Source: Opitutaceae bacterium EW11 (GTDB taxonomy: Bacteria > Verrucomicrobiota > Verrucomicrobiia > Opitutales > Opitutaceae). Taken from it: 64,000 bases of DNA. Position numbers and translations under genes: made by a program. Location: contig QAYY01000011.1 of assembly GCA_003054665.1 (NCBI GenBank), forward strand, positions 284,654-348,653. Reading direction: 5' to 3'. Below, piece by piece: positions 45,173 to 54,484 of this stretch; the stretch's first letter is position 1; each line of letters starts with the position of its first letter. Under the pieces are notes generated by a model that saw only the letters and a program-made list of their open reading frames with translations, was not told the DNA's origin and made no database searches.

Positions 45173-45871
45173 TTAGTTCGGTCGGCACCAAACGGGCATC
45201 TGGAGCGCGGCGCGCCAGAGGCCATTGTCGAGCTGAGCTTCGAGCGAAAACGCGTGGCGGCCGAGGGGAATCTCGAACGTAATCTCAAATCCCGGCTGCG
45301 GATTTTTTGGTTGAGGGCCGCGCTGTGCGATCACATCCGGCTCTGCGATGCCAGACCTACCGTGAAAAGTCTTGTTATCGATGGCCACGCGAACGCCCGT
45401 TACGGCTTGGCCGTTCTTGGGCAGCAGCCAGCCGCGCAGGGTGAAATGCGTGTCGCGGTAGAGCCGATACGGCGACGTATGGAGGAAATAGTCGAAATCA
45501 CCGGCTTCCGCTCCCGTGGCGACTTGGGGGAGTTTGGGCGATTTCGCCCATGCCGATACCAGCGGCCAAATGGCGGAATTCCTCAGCGTACCGAGCGCAG
45601 CCGCATCGCGCTCCGCATCGTGCAGCATCCACGCGAAAGCTTCCACATCAGCGTGTGCTGCTTGCACCTCCGATTTCAGACGGTCACGTTCGAGGTGCAG
45701 CTGATGGACGTAGGCGTTTAGCTCGTGCACCTTGTTCTCGAGTTCGCGCTGACGGGCTTCCACCTGGACGTATTCCTGCGCGGTCTTGAGCCGGAAAGCG
45801 GCATCGCGGCGGGAAACCTCGTCCAGTTGGGCAGCAAGACGGGCGACGGAGTCGGCGGAATCGTTCGACAT
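45173..45871 (-). CDS. Coiled-coil protein with a beta domain shared with the adjacent glycosyltransferase
   Basis: A 232-residue protein with no catalytic motif I recognise. Residues 1-85 form a charged coiled coil (ARQRELENKVHELNAYV and following). Residues 125-230 hold a beta-rich domain (RGWLLPKNGQAVTGVRVAID around Trp148, then GFEITFEIPLG and LEAQLDNGLW) that matches residues 630-735 of the giant glycosyltransferase encoded immediately upstream, 19 bases away. The coiled-coil plus beta-domain arrangement also mirrors the middle of that protein. It may be a scaffold, a glycan-binding subunit or a broken-off part of a larger transferase. Confidence 0.65.
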   Translation of the reverse strand: MSNDSADSVARLAAQLDEVSRRDAAFRLKTAQEYVQVEARQRELENKVHELNAYVHQLHLERDRLKSEVQAAHADVEAFAWMLHDAERDAAALGTLRNSAIWPLVSAWAKSPKLPQVATGAEAGDFDYFLHTSPYRLYRDTHFTLRGWLLPKNGQAVTGVRVAIDNKTFHGRSGIAEPDVIAQRGPQPKNPQPGFEITFEIPLGRHAFSLEAQLDNGLWRAALQMPVWCRPN

Positions 45872-45890
45872 GTACGGTAATGAGTAGCGG

Positions 45891-48800
45891 CTAGCGCGGA
45901 TTCAGGCGGGGCGGAGCAGCCAGTGTGAAGTCGTTCAGCTCAAGCGTCAGGTTCGGATTGTACGCCGGATCGTGCTTAATCTCGTTGCGCCACCGCTCGA
46001 GCATGGTCTCAACCTCGCTCCGAAAACGATCATCCTTCTCCGGGCTGTCTTCCGGGCCCCGGCTGGCGGACTCGTGGTGGTACAACTCCGCGAATGGGGT
46101 CCAGAGATTGCGATATCCTGCTGCCTTCACCTTTAGGCAGAGATCGATGTCGTTGAACGCGACGGCGAGGGCGGTCTCGTCGAATCCCCCGACTTGCTGG
46201 AAGACCGAGCGCCTCACGACGAGGCAAGCCGCCGTCACCGCGCTGTAGTTCTGCACCAGCCGGGCCCGATTGAAGTATCCTGGCGTTCCGCGCGGAAAAT
46301 CGCGGAACGCGTGTCCCGCGACGCCGCCCAAACCGACCACAACTCCGGCATGCTGGATGTGTTCATTGGGGTAATACAGCATCGCCCCCACGCAGCCGAT
46401 GTCCGGCCGAGACGCCTGGCTGGCCATTTCCGAGAGCCACTCCGGGTGAATGGCCTCCAGATCGTTGTTGAGGAATCCGATGAGCTCCCCCGACGATTCG
46501 CGGACTGCGAAGTTATTGATCGCCGAATAATTGAAGGGCTTGGGATACGGGAGAACACGGACTCCGCGCCTGGTCAGCTCGGCGAAGTAGGCCAGTGTAT
46601 CCGGATCATCGCTGTTATTGTCGACGACGAGGATCTCGAAATTCGAGTACGACGTCTTGGCGAGAATGCTTTCGACGCATGTCTTGAGCAGCCCGACGCG
46701 ATTCCGTGTCGGGATGATCAACGTCACGCGCGGAGCAGGCGTCGGCAGCGGAAACCTCGCCCGCCAATGATCCCCCGGGACCGGGATCAATTCCACAGCT
46801 TGGTTCTTTCGCTCGAAATGGTCGGTCAAGGCCCGCCGGGCGGCCTCCACGGGGTAGTTCTTTTCCGAGAGGAGCAGAGCCGTTGATCCAGGTATGGCCC
46901 GCCAATGGTAGAGGATCCGAGGAATGTGGAGGATTCGCTTTTCGCCGATCCGATCGATTACGCGGAGAGCGAGATCCCAATCCTGGCTGCCTTCGTATCC
47001 GACCCGGAAGCCGCCGATCTCACGAAGAATCGTTGTGCGGTAGACGGAGAGATGAGACGTGTAGTTCTGCCCCAGGTACAGGTCCGGCAGGAAGTCGGGC
47101 TTGAAGTAGGGTTCAAGCCGTCTCCCCTCTTCGTCGATTTTGTCCTCGTCCGAGTAAATGAGATCAAACTTCGGGTCTCGGTTCAGCGCGGAGACGACCT
47201 CGAAAAGCGCGTTGAGGGTCAACTCGTCGTCGTGATCGAGCAGCGCGGTGAATTCTCCGGTGGCAACTTGCAGAGCCGAATTCGAGGCGGCGGAAATGTG
47301 CCCGTTCTTTTCCCGATAGACTACCTTGATCCGCGAGTCGCTCGCGGCGATTTCCTGAAGCAACGGCTTCACGCTCGGGTCCGGCGAGGAGTCGTCGGCC
47401 AGGCACAATTCCCATTTCGGGTAGGTCTGCGCCTTCACGGATTCCACGGCTTTTCTCAGCCATTTCTCCGGCGTGTTGTAGACGGGCACGAGCACCGAAA
47501 CCACGGGCTGATACGGGAACTGCAACGAACGCTGACGCTGCTCACTCAGCTGCGCGGCGCCGAGCGTATCGTAGGTTTCGATCCACTTCTGGTATGAAGT
47601 CAGTTCCTCAATGCCTCCGTTTTCGGTAACGCTGAGGTCGTGACGGAAGAACTCATGAAAGACGCCGGAGTCGAGCGATGCCTCAAGAATCAGCTCTTTC
47701 GCATCCAAACCGAGTTCTATGTCGATTTTGAAACCGCAATACTCGGCCTGCGGGTAGTCGCGCAACGCAGCAAGCACATCGAGCCGCTTGAGCCCGGGGA
47801 TGCCGATGAACGTGCGGTTCGCTAGGCGCACCCGGATTCCCTGGATCTTGGAGCCGTCAGCCGCAAAGCACCAGCCGCGGACCACAATCCTTGAAGGCCG
47901 GAACGACCAAACATGTGGATAGTCGAGGGCGAAACGGAAGGCGGGCGCACTCGCCGCCGGCGCGCTAACCTGGCCAAAGGAGGTGGCAAAGGTCGACCGC
48001 TTGTGAGCTGGCGGGGGAGGAAGCGGGGCGGCAGTCAGGTGGCTCTTCCGATAGGGATCGACGAGTTTCCTTCGAAGAGCGCGCAGCCAACTCGTCGCTT
48101 TCCACGAGAACGACTCCTGCATCTGCCGGATCTTCTCGTCTCGTTGGTAGACTTGGTCGCGAAGCTGCACACCGAGCTGGATTGCCCGGTCGTCCAGTCG
48201 GGCGATTTCGGTTTGGCTAGCGAGCAGTTCCTGGCCGAGTTCGTGAACGCGGGTCTGTGTTTCGCGCAGGCGTTCTTCGGTCTCCTTCCGCTGTTGCTCG
48301 ATGCGATTGAGGTCGCTCCGTGTGGCATCCAGCGTGACCTGCAACAGATCGGCATGGTTGCGCGTAAGCGCGAACGACTGCTCGATGTTATCGAGGTGCT
48401 GCTTGGTCAGGTCGTATTGGCCCTTCCAGTACGCGAGATCCTTTTCCAGCGCGCCGAGTGCTTGTCTGATTCTCGCATCGCCGAGTGAAGACTCGAGTTC
48501 CCTCACGAGGAGCGCCAGCAGTTCGAGCTGTTCCCTGAAGCCGGCGGGAAGAGTCACTTGGGCTGTACCACGGCGTAGGGCGGATGCGAAGAGTCCGATC
48601 TCCGAGCCGCCGTGATTTCGGACGGAGTTCCAGTCGGCGCGCGGGGGAGACGACCTGACTGCATCGTAGAATCCTTCCAGGTGGGCAGAGATCTCCGGGA
48701 GCGAAAAACGCTGTCGAGCGAACTCTGCGGCATGGCGGCCCAGTTTCTGGCCGAGCGCTGGGTTCGCGAAGACCTGCTGGCACAGGTCCGCAATCTCCAC

Positions 48801-49811
48801 GGGAGAGCCATCGCGAAGCAGAAGGGCGTCCTCTCCGTCCACAAGCTCGCATCCGAGATTGCTCTTGGGGAGAATGATCGGGCGACCGGCGGCGAAAAAC
48901 TCGGGAAGCTTCGATGGCAGGCGGAAATCGTTAAACGCTCCGGGGTGGCCCGGCTGCACCAGCACGTCGGAGATGGCCAGAAGCTCGGGTAGCTTGGACT
49001 TCTCAACGAATCCGAGTTCGAGCACATGAGCCCGCAGGCGCTCCGGTAGGTTGGCCGCGAACTCCGGTGGAGTGATTCCCGTGCGGATCAAGCGCGTGGC
49101 AATGCCCCGCTCGTTGAGGAGTGCGACTGCTTCGTACAAATCTCGCATCTCGGCCTGATTGGCGAACGTGGCGCTGCCGGTGTAGGCGATCACCTTTTCC
49201 TCCGGCCCCAGCCGGAGCTCACGGCGGAGCGCATCGGAGGCAGCGTGCGGCCGGTAGAGCGCAAAATCGACGCCGGGAGGGAGCGTCAACCGCGGCGTTT
49301 CGGGGGGAGCGAATGCCGCGAGCGAGTCGACAATCGTGGTGACTCCGTCCGCCACGCGCAGGAAAGCTTGATGACGCAGTGGGTGGGGCAGTCCGTCTAT
49401 CAGCCGTTCCGCGATCGCTTCGGGGGCTTCAAGTCGCAAGCTCTCGAAAGACACCCCTGTGTAGCTCTCCAGCAGATACATCTCGTTGTCCTCGAGATGC
49501 ACGACGACCCGGGCAGGCGTTGGCGCGGCCTGTTGGTGGCGGACGACGAATTTGCGGACCGCCTCGCGCGGTGTCCACGCGTGGATCAGATCCGCGGAAC
49601 GCCCGTCTGGAAACCAGTTAGGGTTCGCCAAAACCTCGTCGAAAAGCGCGGCTGAGAAAAGGGGGGCCGCGATGACGCTGAGAGTTGCCTTGCGTTCAGG
49701 CACCGCGACGACGCAGGCGTGCCCTCGTTCAACCAGGGCGTTGGCGAAACCGCCAATGTGATTGAGACTGTTGGTCGTGAAATCGCCGTAGTTGACGAAG
49801 AGAATATTCAC
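45891..49811 (-). CDS. Three-domain glycosyltransferase (GT4-GT2-GT2)
   Basis: A 1306-residue multidomain transferase. Residues 1-390 are a GT4-like GT-B domain (MNILFVNYGDFTTNSLNHIG; LGFVEKSKLPELLAISDVLV; then RLPSKLPEFFAAGRPIIL). A coiled coil follows at about 430-580, then a beta domain at 630-735 centred on VVRGWCFAADG. Two GT2 domains complete it: the first has VSVLVPVYNTPEKWL and DHDDEL (about residue 857), the second VTLIIPTRNRVGLLKTC and FLNNDLEAIH (about residue 1112). Adding two or three different sugars in one polypeptide is known for similar tandem GT2 proteins in rhamnan and O-antigen synthesis. It heads a three-gene leftward operon and acts in the cytoplasm. Confidence 0.85.
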   Translation of the reverse strand: MNILFVNYGDFTTNSLNHIGGFANALVERGHACVVAVPERKATLSVIAAPLFSAALFDEVLANPNWFPDGRSADLIHAWTPREAVRKFVVRHQQAAPTPARVVVHLEDNEMYLLESYTGVSFESLRLEAPEAIAERLIDGLPHPLRHQAFLRVADGVTTIVDSLAAFAPPETPRLTLPPGVDFALYRPHAASDALRRELRLGPEEKVIAYTGSATFANQAEMRDLYEAVALLNERGIATRLIRTGITPPEFAANLPERLRAHVLELGFVEKSKLPELLAISDVLVQPGHPGAFNDFRLPSKLPEFFAAGRPIILPKSNLGCELVDGEDALLLRDGSPVEIADLCQQVFANPALGQKLGRHAAEFARQRFSLPEISAHLEGFYDAVRSSPPRADWNSVRNHGGSEIGLFASALRRGTAQVTLPAGFREQLELLALLVRELESSLGDARIRQALGALEKDLAYWKGQYDLTKQHLDNIEQSFALTRNHADLLQVTLDATRSDLNRIEQQRKETEERLRETQTRVHELGQELLASQTEIARLDDRAIQLGVQLRDQVYQRDEKIRQMQESFSWKATSWLRALRRKLVDPYRKSHLTAAPLPPPPAHKRSTFATSFGQVSAPAASAPAFRFALDYPHVWSFRPSRIVVRGWCFAADGSKIQGIRVRLANRTFIGIPGLKRLDVLAALRDYPQAEYCGFKIDIELGLDAKELILEASLDSGVFHEFFRHDLSVTENGGIEELTSYQKWIETYDTLGAAQLSEQRQRSLQFPYQPVVSVLVPVYNTPEKWLRKAVESVKAQTYPKWELCLADDSSPDPSVKPLLQEIAASDSRIKVVYREKNGHISAASNSALQVATGEFTALLDHDDELTLNALFEVVSALNRDPKFDLIYSDEDKIDEEGRRLEPYFKPDFLPDLYLGQNYTSHLSVYRTTILREIGGFRVGYEGSQDWDLALRVIDRIGEKRILHIPRILYHWRAIPGSTALLLSEKNYPVEAARRALTDHFERKNQAVELIPVPGDHWRARFPLPTPAPRVTLIIPTRNRVGLLKTCVESILAKTSYSNFEILVVDNNSDDPDTLAYFAELTRRGVRVLPYPKPFNYSAINNFAVRESSGELIGFLNNDLEAIHPEWLSEMASQASRPDIGCVGAMLYYPNEHIQHAGVVVGLGGVAGHAFRDFPRGTPGYFNRARLVQNYSAVTAACLVVRRSVFQQVGGFDETALAVAFNDIDLCLKVKAAGYRNLWTPFAELYHHESASRGPEDSPEKDDRFRSEVETMLERWRNEIKHDPAYNPNLTLELNDFTLAAPPRLNPR

Positions 49812-49852
49812 GCGCGATGCGGACCGGCCGAGAGTGCCAGGTCCACGAAGAC

Positions 49853-51271
49853 TCAGAAGGGCTTCGAGGTGCTAGCTGCGTTCTGGACGTCCTTCGATTT
49901 CGGTAGGGGAAGATTGTCGAATCCGGGGAGGAACTCCTGAACCACCGAGTCCCACGGCGACGCACCCCGAATGGAACGGTTGGGGGTGAGCGCCCAATCC
50001 ATGATCGTCTTGGCCATGACGCAGGGATCCTTGATGCCCAGCGTGGAGAACGTTGGTTGGCGAACCGTGATCGGATCTACGAATGCCTCGCTCAAACCGC
50101 GGAAATGGGCCTGGTTGGCCAAATCGGCGTCCTCGCCGCCGGCTTGGGTGAAGCGGGCGAGGAGCGCTGAGGCCTTTTCATCGCGGCCGGACTGGGCGTA
50201 GAGTTCGATCAACTTGAGTTCGCAGGCGCGACGCGTCTCAGGAGAAAGATCATCGCTGATGTACTGGGCGAGATCGTCGATCTTGTCCGTGACTGCCAGA
50301 TATCCTAGATAGGCGAGGTGCTGCTCGACGGATCCGTCGGCCTGCGGCCGCTGACCAAGTGCTGCGTGGTACTTCGCGACAAGTGCCTCTGAACTGGCGG
50401 TTGGCTTCGGGAATAGTGTCTTTGAAAAGGTCTCGATGTTGTCGCGAACCTGGGGGTTCAAGATGGCATAGTGCGTACCGGCGATTCCGTTCTCGGCCTT
50501 TAGTCGAAGCGTTGCCGCGTTGCGTATGCCGATCTCACGATCGACCATCGCTGAGAGCACACCTAGCCGAACAGCAGGTTCCGAATGCTCATCGAGGAAA
50601 AGGGCGAGATCCTCCCGATTGTCCCCTCGGAGCACCATGGCCTCTCCAAGAATCGGCCAATATTGTGCCTGAACCTCCGGAGTAGCGTCCGCGATCAGCT
50701 GGTCCACGACCTTCTGTTGTTTGTACCGAGCCGCAACCCGGAAAACGGTTGTAAGCAGGATCGACCGGTATTGGTCGAGAATCGGATAGGAGAGCGCTTC
50801 GTTCCATCGCTGCTGACGTGAGAGCACCTCAATAATGCTCCGGAATGCATCGAGGCGAGTTTCGTCCCATCGATCCTCCTGTAGCGTGTAGAGAAAGATT
50901 GCGCAGTTGACCGGGTCGAAGGCCGCGATGCGCTTCTCTTCCAGCCGGGGAAGGACTCGCTCCTTGAAATAGGTCAGTTCAAACGGGCCGATCTTGATTT
51001 CCTCAGCCCGCACTTGGCGGCCGATGGGCGTCTTGGGATAAACCCGTGCAATCCGATCGAGGTTCGACTGGGCGCGTTTCCAGTAGAACTGCATGTACGC
51101 GTACGAGTACTCCTTCTCCGTGATGTGCGTCACGTAGTCGTTTGCTCGGGAGTAAAGGCGCTGCGCCTCCGCAGCATCGCTCGAATCTGCGTCGTTTGCC
51201 CGGGCTGTGCCGAGAACGAGAGAAGTAAGGGTGAAAAGGATGACGAGTGACCGGCGTGTCCGGAAAAACAT
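49853..51271 (-). CDS. Exported helical-repeat protein of unknown function
   Basis: A 472-residue protein with a signal peptide (residues 1-26, RRSLVILFTLTSLVLGTARA). The mature part is almost entirely alpha-helical with TPR/HEAT-like spacing, for example AQRLYSRANDYV, WKRAQSNLDRIARVYPKTPI and KLIELYAQSGRDEKASALLARF. I do not recognise a named family. The early WKRAQSNLDRIARVYPKTPI stretch resembles the start of BamD-like lipoproteins, but there is no lipobox. It sits between the heptose operon (terminator at 51424) and the GT4-GT2-GT2 gene, 42 bases ahead of the latter, so it may be co-transcribed. The ATG at 51271 begins the signal peptide and was preferred to upstream codons. Confidence 0.6.
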   Translation of the reverse strand: MFFRTRRSLVILFTLTSLVLGTARANDADSSDAAEAQRLYSRANDYVTHITEKEYSYAYMQFYWKRAQSNLDRIARVYPKTPIGRQVRAEEIKIGPFELTYFKERVLPRLEEKRIAAFDPVNCAIFLYTLQEDRWDETRLDAFRSIIEVLSRQQRWNEALSYPILDQYRSILLTTVFRVAARYKQQKVVDQLIADATPEVQAQYWPILGEAMVLRGDNREDLALFLDEHSEPAVRLGVLSAMVDREIGIRNAATLRLKAENGIAGTHYAILNPQVRDNIETFSKTLFPKPTASSEALVAKYHAALGQRPQADGSVEQHLAYLGYLAVTDKIDDLAQYISDDLSPETRRACELKLIELYAQSGRDEKASALLARFTQAGGEDADLANQAHFRGLSEAFVDPITVRQPTFSTLGIKDPCVMAKTIMDWALTPNRSIRGASPWDSVVQEFLPGFDNLPLPKSKDVQNAASTSKPF

Positions 51272-51423
51272 AGCGTAAGAAAAAGGCGGATCTTCGACGC
51301 TGCGAGACTCAGTGCGGGAGGTAAATGGGAAAATCCGGATGAAAGGGCTGGCGAGGATGTCCTCCGCGCCCCGCCTTGCACCTCCACTGTGACGGAGGCC
51401 GCGAACGAACTGAGATAGGAGCG

Positions 51424-51453
51424 AAAAAAGCCGGCTGCGGGTATGCAGCCGGC
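51424..51453 (-). terminator. Rho-independent terminator of the heptose operon
   Basis: On the minus strand a perfect nine-base-pair stem (GCCGGCTGC / GCAGCCGGC) with a six-base loop is followed by six T. It lies about 90 bases past the transaldolase stop codon and before the next leftward gene, so it ends the operon that starts near 56597 or 55468. Confidence 0.87.
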
Positions 51454-51544
51454 GAAGAAGACGCAACCGATTTGGGCGCCGAAGCGATCTTGAGGAACAG
51501 GGCGCCGGCGAAATCGGCCGACGCCACAGGTCCGACTACTGGAG

Positions 51545-52264
51545 CTAGAGCTTGAATCCGGCGTCGGCAGCGTCTTTGGCGAACATCTTCACGGTATCGA
51601 GAGAGAGAGCCGTGAGATCCATCGACAGGAGTTTCGAGGCTTTCGCGAGGATGTCGTGCGGAACGGTGACAATGCTGCAGCCGGCCTCCTCCGCCTGCAT
51701 GATGTTCAGGACTTCCCGTACGCTTGCCCAGAGCAGTTCAGCCTTCGGCTGCGACTCCAGCAGAGCGCCAGCTGCACGCATGAGCGGAACTGGATCGCGG
51801 CCGGTGTCCGCGATGCGCCCGGCGAAAACCGAGACGACTGACGGAACGGACGGATTCAGAGCCGCCGCGACGTCCCGGACCTGCGACAGTGTGAGAATCG
51901 CGGTGATATTCAGCTTCACGTTCTGCTGAGCCAGCTCCGCAATCAGCGGGATGGAGGTCTCGCCGCGCGAGTTCGTGATCGGAATTTTGACGTAGACGTT
52001 CTTTCCCCAGGAGGCGATCTTGAGCGCCTGGCGTTTCATCTCCGGAAAATCGTCCGAAAAGACTTCCAGGGAGATAGGCTTGGCCGTGACCGATGTCAGG
52101 ACATCTTTGGCAAATGCTTCGTAGTCCTTGATCCCCACCTTCTTCATCAGCGTGGGATTGGTGGTGAGACCCTTGATGTACGGCTTTGCGTACAGGTCGA
52201 GAATGCCGGCCTTATCGGCGCCGTCGGCGTAGATCTGAACTTTGAGATCCTGGAGGTTCTTCAT
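51545..52264 (-). CDS. tal: Transaldolase (small type)
   Basis: A 239-residue TIM-barrel transaldolase of the short TalC/FSA-like class. The N-terminus reads VQIYADGADKAGILDLY, substrate-binding GLTTNPTLMKKVG follows, and the Schiff-base lysine lies in NVYVKIPITN with NITAILTLSQ downstream. Transaldolases exchange three-carbon units and can form sedoheptulose 7-phosphate from fructose 6-phosphate and erythrose 4-phosphate; fructose-6-phosphate aldolase activity is an alternative. Its start overlaps the GmhB-like stop codon by four bases, so it is translationally coupled to a heptose pathway that begins with sedoheptulose 7-phosphate. A strong terminator follows. Confidence 0.87.
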   Translation of the reverse strand: MKNLQDLKVQIYADGADKAGILDLYAKPYIKGLTTNPTLMKKVGIKDYEAFAKDVLTSVTAKPISLEVFSDDFPEMKRQALKIASWGKNVYVKIPITNSRGETSIPLIAELAQQNVKLNITAILTLSQVRDVAAALNPSVPSVVSVFAGRIADTGRDPVPLMRAAGALLESQPKAELLWASVREVLNIMQAEEAGCSIVTVPHDILAKASKLLSMDLTALSLDTVKMFAKDAADAGFKL

Positions 52265-52824
52265 GGGTGCGGATTGAGATTTTGGGGTTCTGACTGGGCA
52301 AGGATAATTGCCACAGCCTCGCGGAAGGAGCGGACGGTGAAATGGGGCTTGGTGCGGAGCGCTTCGTCGTATCCCCAATCGATGAATACCGTGCGAAGGT
52401 TCGCGTTTGCACCGCAGTCGATGTCCCGCCACCGGTCACCGACCATCCAGGAGCGGCTGAGGTCAAGGTCCATCTCTCGCGCCGCGCGGAGGATCATACC
52501 GGGCTGGGGCTTCCGGCACGGGTCGGGCGGATTTTCTCCTCCCGGGGAGTAGCTGACTTCGACGCGATCGATCGGTGCTAGCTCACAGAGGCGCCGATGC
52601 ATCGCTTCCACGGCGTCGCGCGACTGCGTGCCGCGTCCAACGTCCGGTTGGTTCGTTGCGACTACCAGCACGAAGCCCGCACGCTTGAGAGCGGCGCAAC
52701 CTTCAGCGACTCCTTCGAGAAGCACGAATTCATCTGCCGAAGCAGGCGGGTACGGTTTCCCATCTCGGACGAGAGGCGCGTTCAGCGTTCCGTCACGGTC
52801 CAGAAAGACAGCAGGTCTGGTCAT
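52261..52824 (-). CDS. gmhB: D-glycero-D-manno-heptose 1,7-bisphosphate phosphatase-like HAD protein
   Basis: A 187-residue HAD phosphatase. Motif I is FLDRDGTLN with the nucleophile Asp near residue 9, motif II is VVATNQPDVGRG, and the later motifs are CRKPQPGMI and MVGDRWRDIDCG. These match GmhB/HisB-N enzymes. The usual zinc loop (Cys-x-His-x(n)-Cys-x-Cys) is reduced to a single Cys before RKP, so it probably lacks the structural zinc. It lies between GmhA and a transaldolase and would remove the 7-phosphate from heptose bisphosphate. The ATG at 52824 gives the standard MTRPAVFLDRDG start. Confidence 0.87.
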   Translation of the reverse strand: MTRPAVFLDRDGTLNAPLVRDGKPYPPASADEFVLLEGVAEGCAALKRAGFVLVVATNQPDVGRGTQSRDAVEAMHRRLCELAPIDRVEVSYSPGGENPPDPCRKPQPGMILRAAREMDLDLSRSWMVGDRWRDIDCGANANLRTVFIDWGYDEALRTKPHFTVRSFREAVAIILAQSEPQNLNPHP

Positions 52825-52944
52825 GTCAGCAGAGCAGGCGGAAGGGCCTCGTGGCATGCCGACTTGCGGGGTGTGGCAGGAAGATCGGCGGCCTTCCTGC
52901 ACGAGTCCTTCCCTCGTCGACTTTTCGCAGTCCGAAATGCGACT

Positions 52945-53550
52945 TCAGGGTTTTGCGACCACGCTCTCCCATTTCGTCTGGTTCACCTTGAGGTCAGGGT
53001 GCGAGACCCAGAGGTGCCAAATGACGGCCTGGAAAGCTTCCGAATGCGGGGTAACATTGTTTGGGTTGACAGTCGGAACGATGACACACGCGTCGGCCAC
53101 TTTGGCCGTGTAGCCGCCGTCCTTGCCGACAATCCCGATGACTCGGGCGCCCACCTGTTTTGCAAGCTGGAGGGCAGAGACGAGATTCGGACTGACGTTC
53201 TTTTCCAGATTACCGCCGCCGACTGAAAGCACGAGGATCGCGTCCTTTGCATTCAATCGCGAGCCCCGTAGCCACTCCACAAATACGCTGGCCCAACCCT
53301 CGTCGTTCGTGCGAGCCGTGAGCTCGGACACGTTGTCGGTCGGGGCATAGACTTCCAGTCCGGCGATTTTGCGAAAGTCGTTCACCGCGTGCGAAGCGTT
53401 CGCGGCGCTGCCGCCCACGCCGAGGATAAAGAGCCGGCCGCCGCGTTGGCGGACGCCCACCAGCTCGCGGACGCATTTCTCGCAATCTTCCGGATTAATC
53501 TTCGAGACGATCTCCGTCGTCTCTTTCAGGTGTTGGATCGAGTAGGACAT
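52945..53550 (-). CDS. gmhA: Phosphoheptose isomerase-like SIS protein
   Basis: A 201-residue sugar isomerase (SIS) domain protein. The core loop is FILGVGGSAANASHAVNDF, followed by LTARTNDEGWASVFVEWL and the phosphate-binding LVLSVGGGNLEKNVSPNLV; GmhA proteins share all three blocks. It should convert sedoheptulose 7-phosphate to D-glycero-D-manno-heptose 7-phosphate in the cytoplasm. Genes for the kinase, nucleotidyltransferase and phosphatase of the same pathway flank it in one direction, which supports the assignment. About 90 bases separate it from the upstream nucleotidyltransferase gene. Confidence 0.88.
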   Translation of the reverse strand: MSYSIQHLKETTEIVSKINPEDCEKCVRELVGVRQRGGRLFILGVGGSAANASHAVNDFRKIAGLEVYAPTDNVSELTARTNDEGWASVFVEWLRGSRLNAKDAILVLSVGGGNLEKNVSPNLVSALQLAKQVGARVIGIVGKDGGYTAKVADACVIVPTVNPNNVTPHSEAFQAVIWHLWVSHPDLKVNQTKWESVVAKP

Positions 53551-53639
53551 GGGGGTGAAAAGGGAAATGACGGGTTACCGCAAGAAGAGAGGCAAGGGAA
53601 GAATTGCCTTGGAGGCGCCGCCGTGCGCTCACCATACTT

Positions 53640-54359
53640 TCAACGTTGGTTGCCGTTTGCGCGCAGGAGAACGTCGAGCTCCTGGAGGCCGGCGTGGGAA
53701 CCGATCTCATAGAACCGCTGCTTGATCTCGTATCCGGCCAGTTGGCGTTCCGAAACAAGGCGCTTGTAGACGTCTGCCAGGTCGACGACCTCGTTCTTTG
53801 GACAGGAGGCGAGCGCTTCTGCCCTCAGCAGACCAAGACCGTAGTCGATGTGGTGCATCTGAGGGACCTTGTTTTTCTTGTCGTAGACGCGGATCTCGCC
53901 GTCGGCGAACCACACGTTGCTGGCGTCGTAGCGCTCGTGGTTCTCGAATACAGTCATCAGCCCGAGCTTCCCGGATCGGTCGAAAGCATCTGCGCAGGCT
54001 CGGTAATCGATCGGCAGATAGCTGTCGCCATACAGGACGTAGAATGCTTCGCCGAGCTTGGGGAGGGCTTGAATGAGCGCTCCGCCTGTGCCGAGGAGCG
54101 TGGGGCCGTCGAACGAATACTCGATGTGTATGCCCCACTTGGAACCGTCTCCGTACAGCTCGACGATCTTCTCGCCGAGATATCCCACACACAGGACAAG
54201 CCGCGTGAGCCCCTCTTTCTTCAGCAGCCGGATTTGATGGGAGAAAAAAGGCTCTCCAGCGACTTCGACCAGAAGCTTGGGGACTTTTTCAGTTATGGGT
54301 CGAAGGCGAGTGGCAAGCCCTCCAGCCAGAATTGCAACAGGTAGATCAGTGGAACGCAT
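53640..54359 (-). CDS. hddC: Heptose 1-phosphate guanylyltransferase-like nucleotidyltransferase
   Basis: A 239-residue sugar-1-phosphate nucleotidyltransferase. The N-terminal signature is AILAGGLATRLRPITEKVPK, with LLVEVAGEPFFSHQ after it; the product-site segment reads LLGTGGALIQALP and the metal-binding aspartate is in YVLYGDSYLP. Size fits the short HddC/RmlA-N type without a hexapeptide tail. Placed next to HddA, GmhA and GmhB it most likely forms GDP-D-glycero-D-manno-heptose, although the nucleotide (GDP, ADP or CDP) is not read from sequence. An HddA kinase lies 125 bases upstream. Confidence 0.87.
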   Translation of the reverse strand: MRSTDLPVAILAGGLATRLRPITEKVPKLLVEVAGEPFFSHQIRLLKKEGLTRLVLCVGYLGEKIVELYGDGSKWGIHIEYSFDGPTLLGTGGALIQALPKLGEAFYVLYGDSYLPIDYRACADAFDRSGKLGLMTVFENHERYDASNVWFADGEIRVYDKKNKVPQMHHIDYGLGLLRAEALASCPKNEVVDLADVYKRLVSERQLAGYEIKQRFYEIGSHAGLQELDVLLRANGNQR

Positions 54360-54484
54360 CGGGTCGGATAGAAGCGGAAACGGGGACGCGAAAGCTGCCG
54401 GAACGCCAAGCGGAGTCTCGCCGCCTGCCGATCGGCGTTGACCGGCGTACTGCGGAGTAAGCGCGCCCGTCGTTCGCGGCAGTC

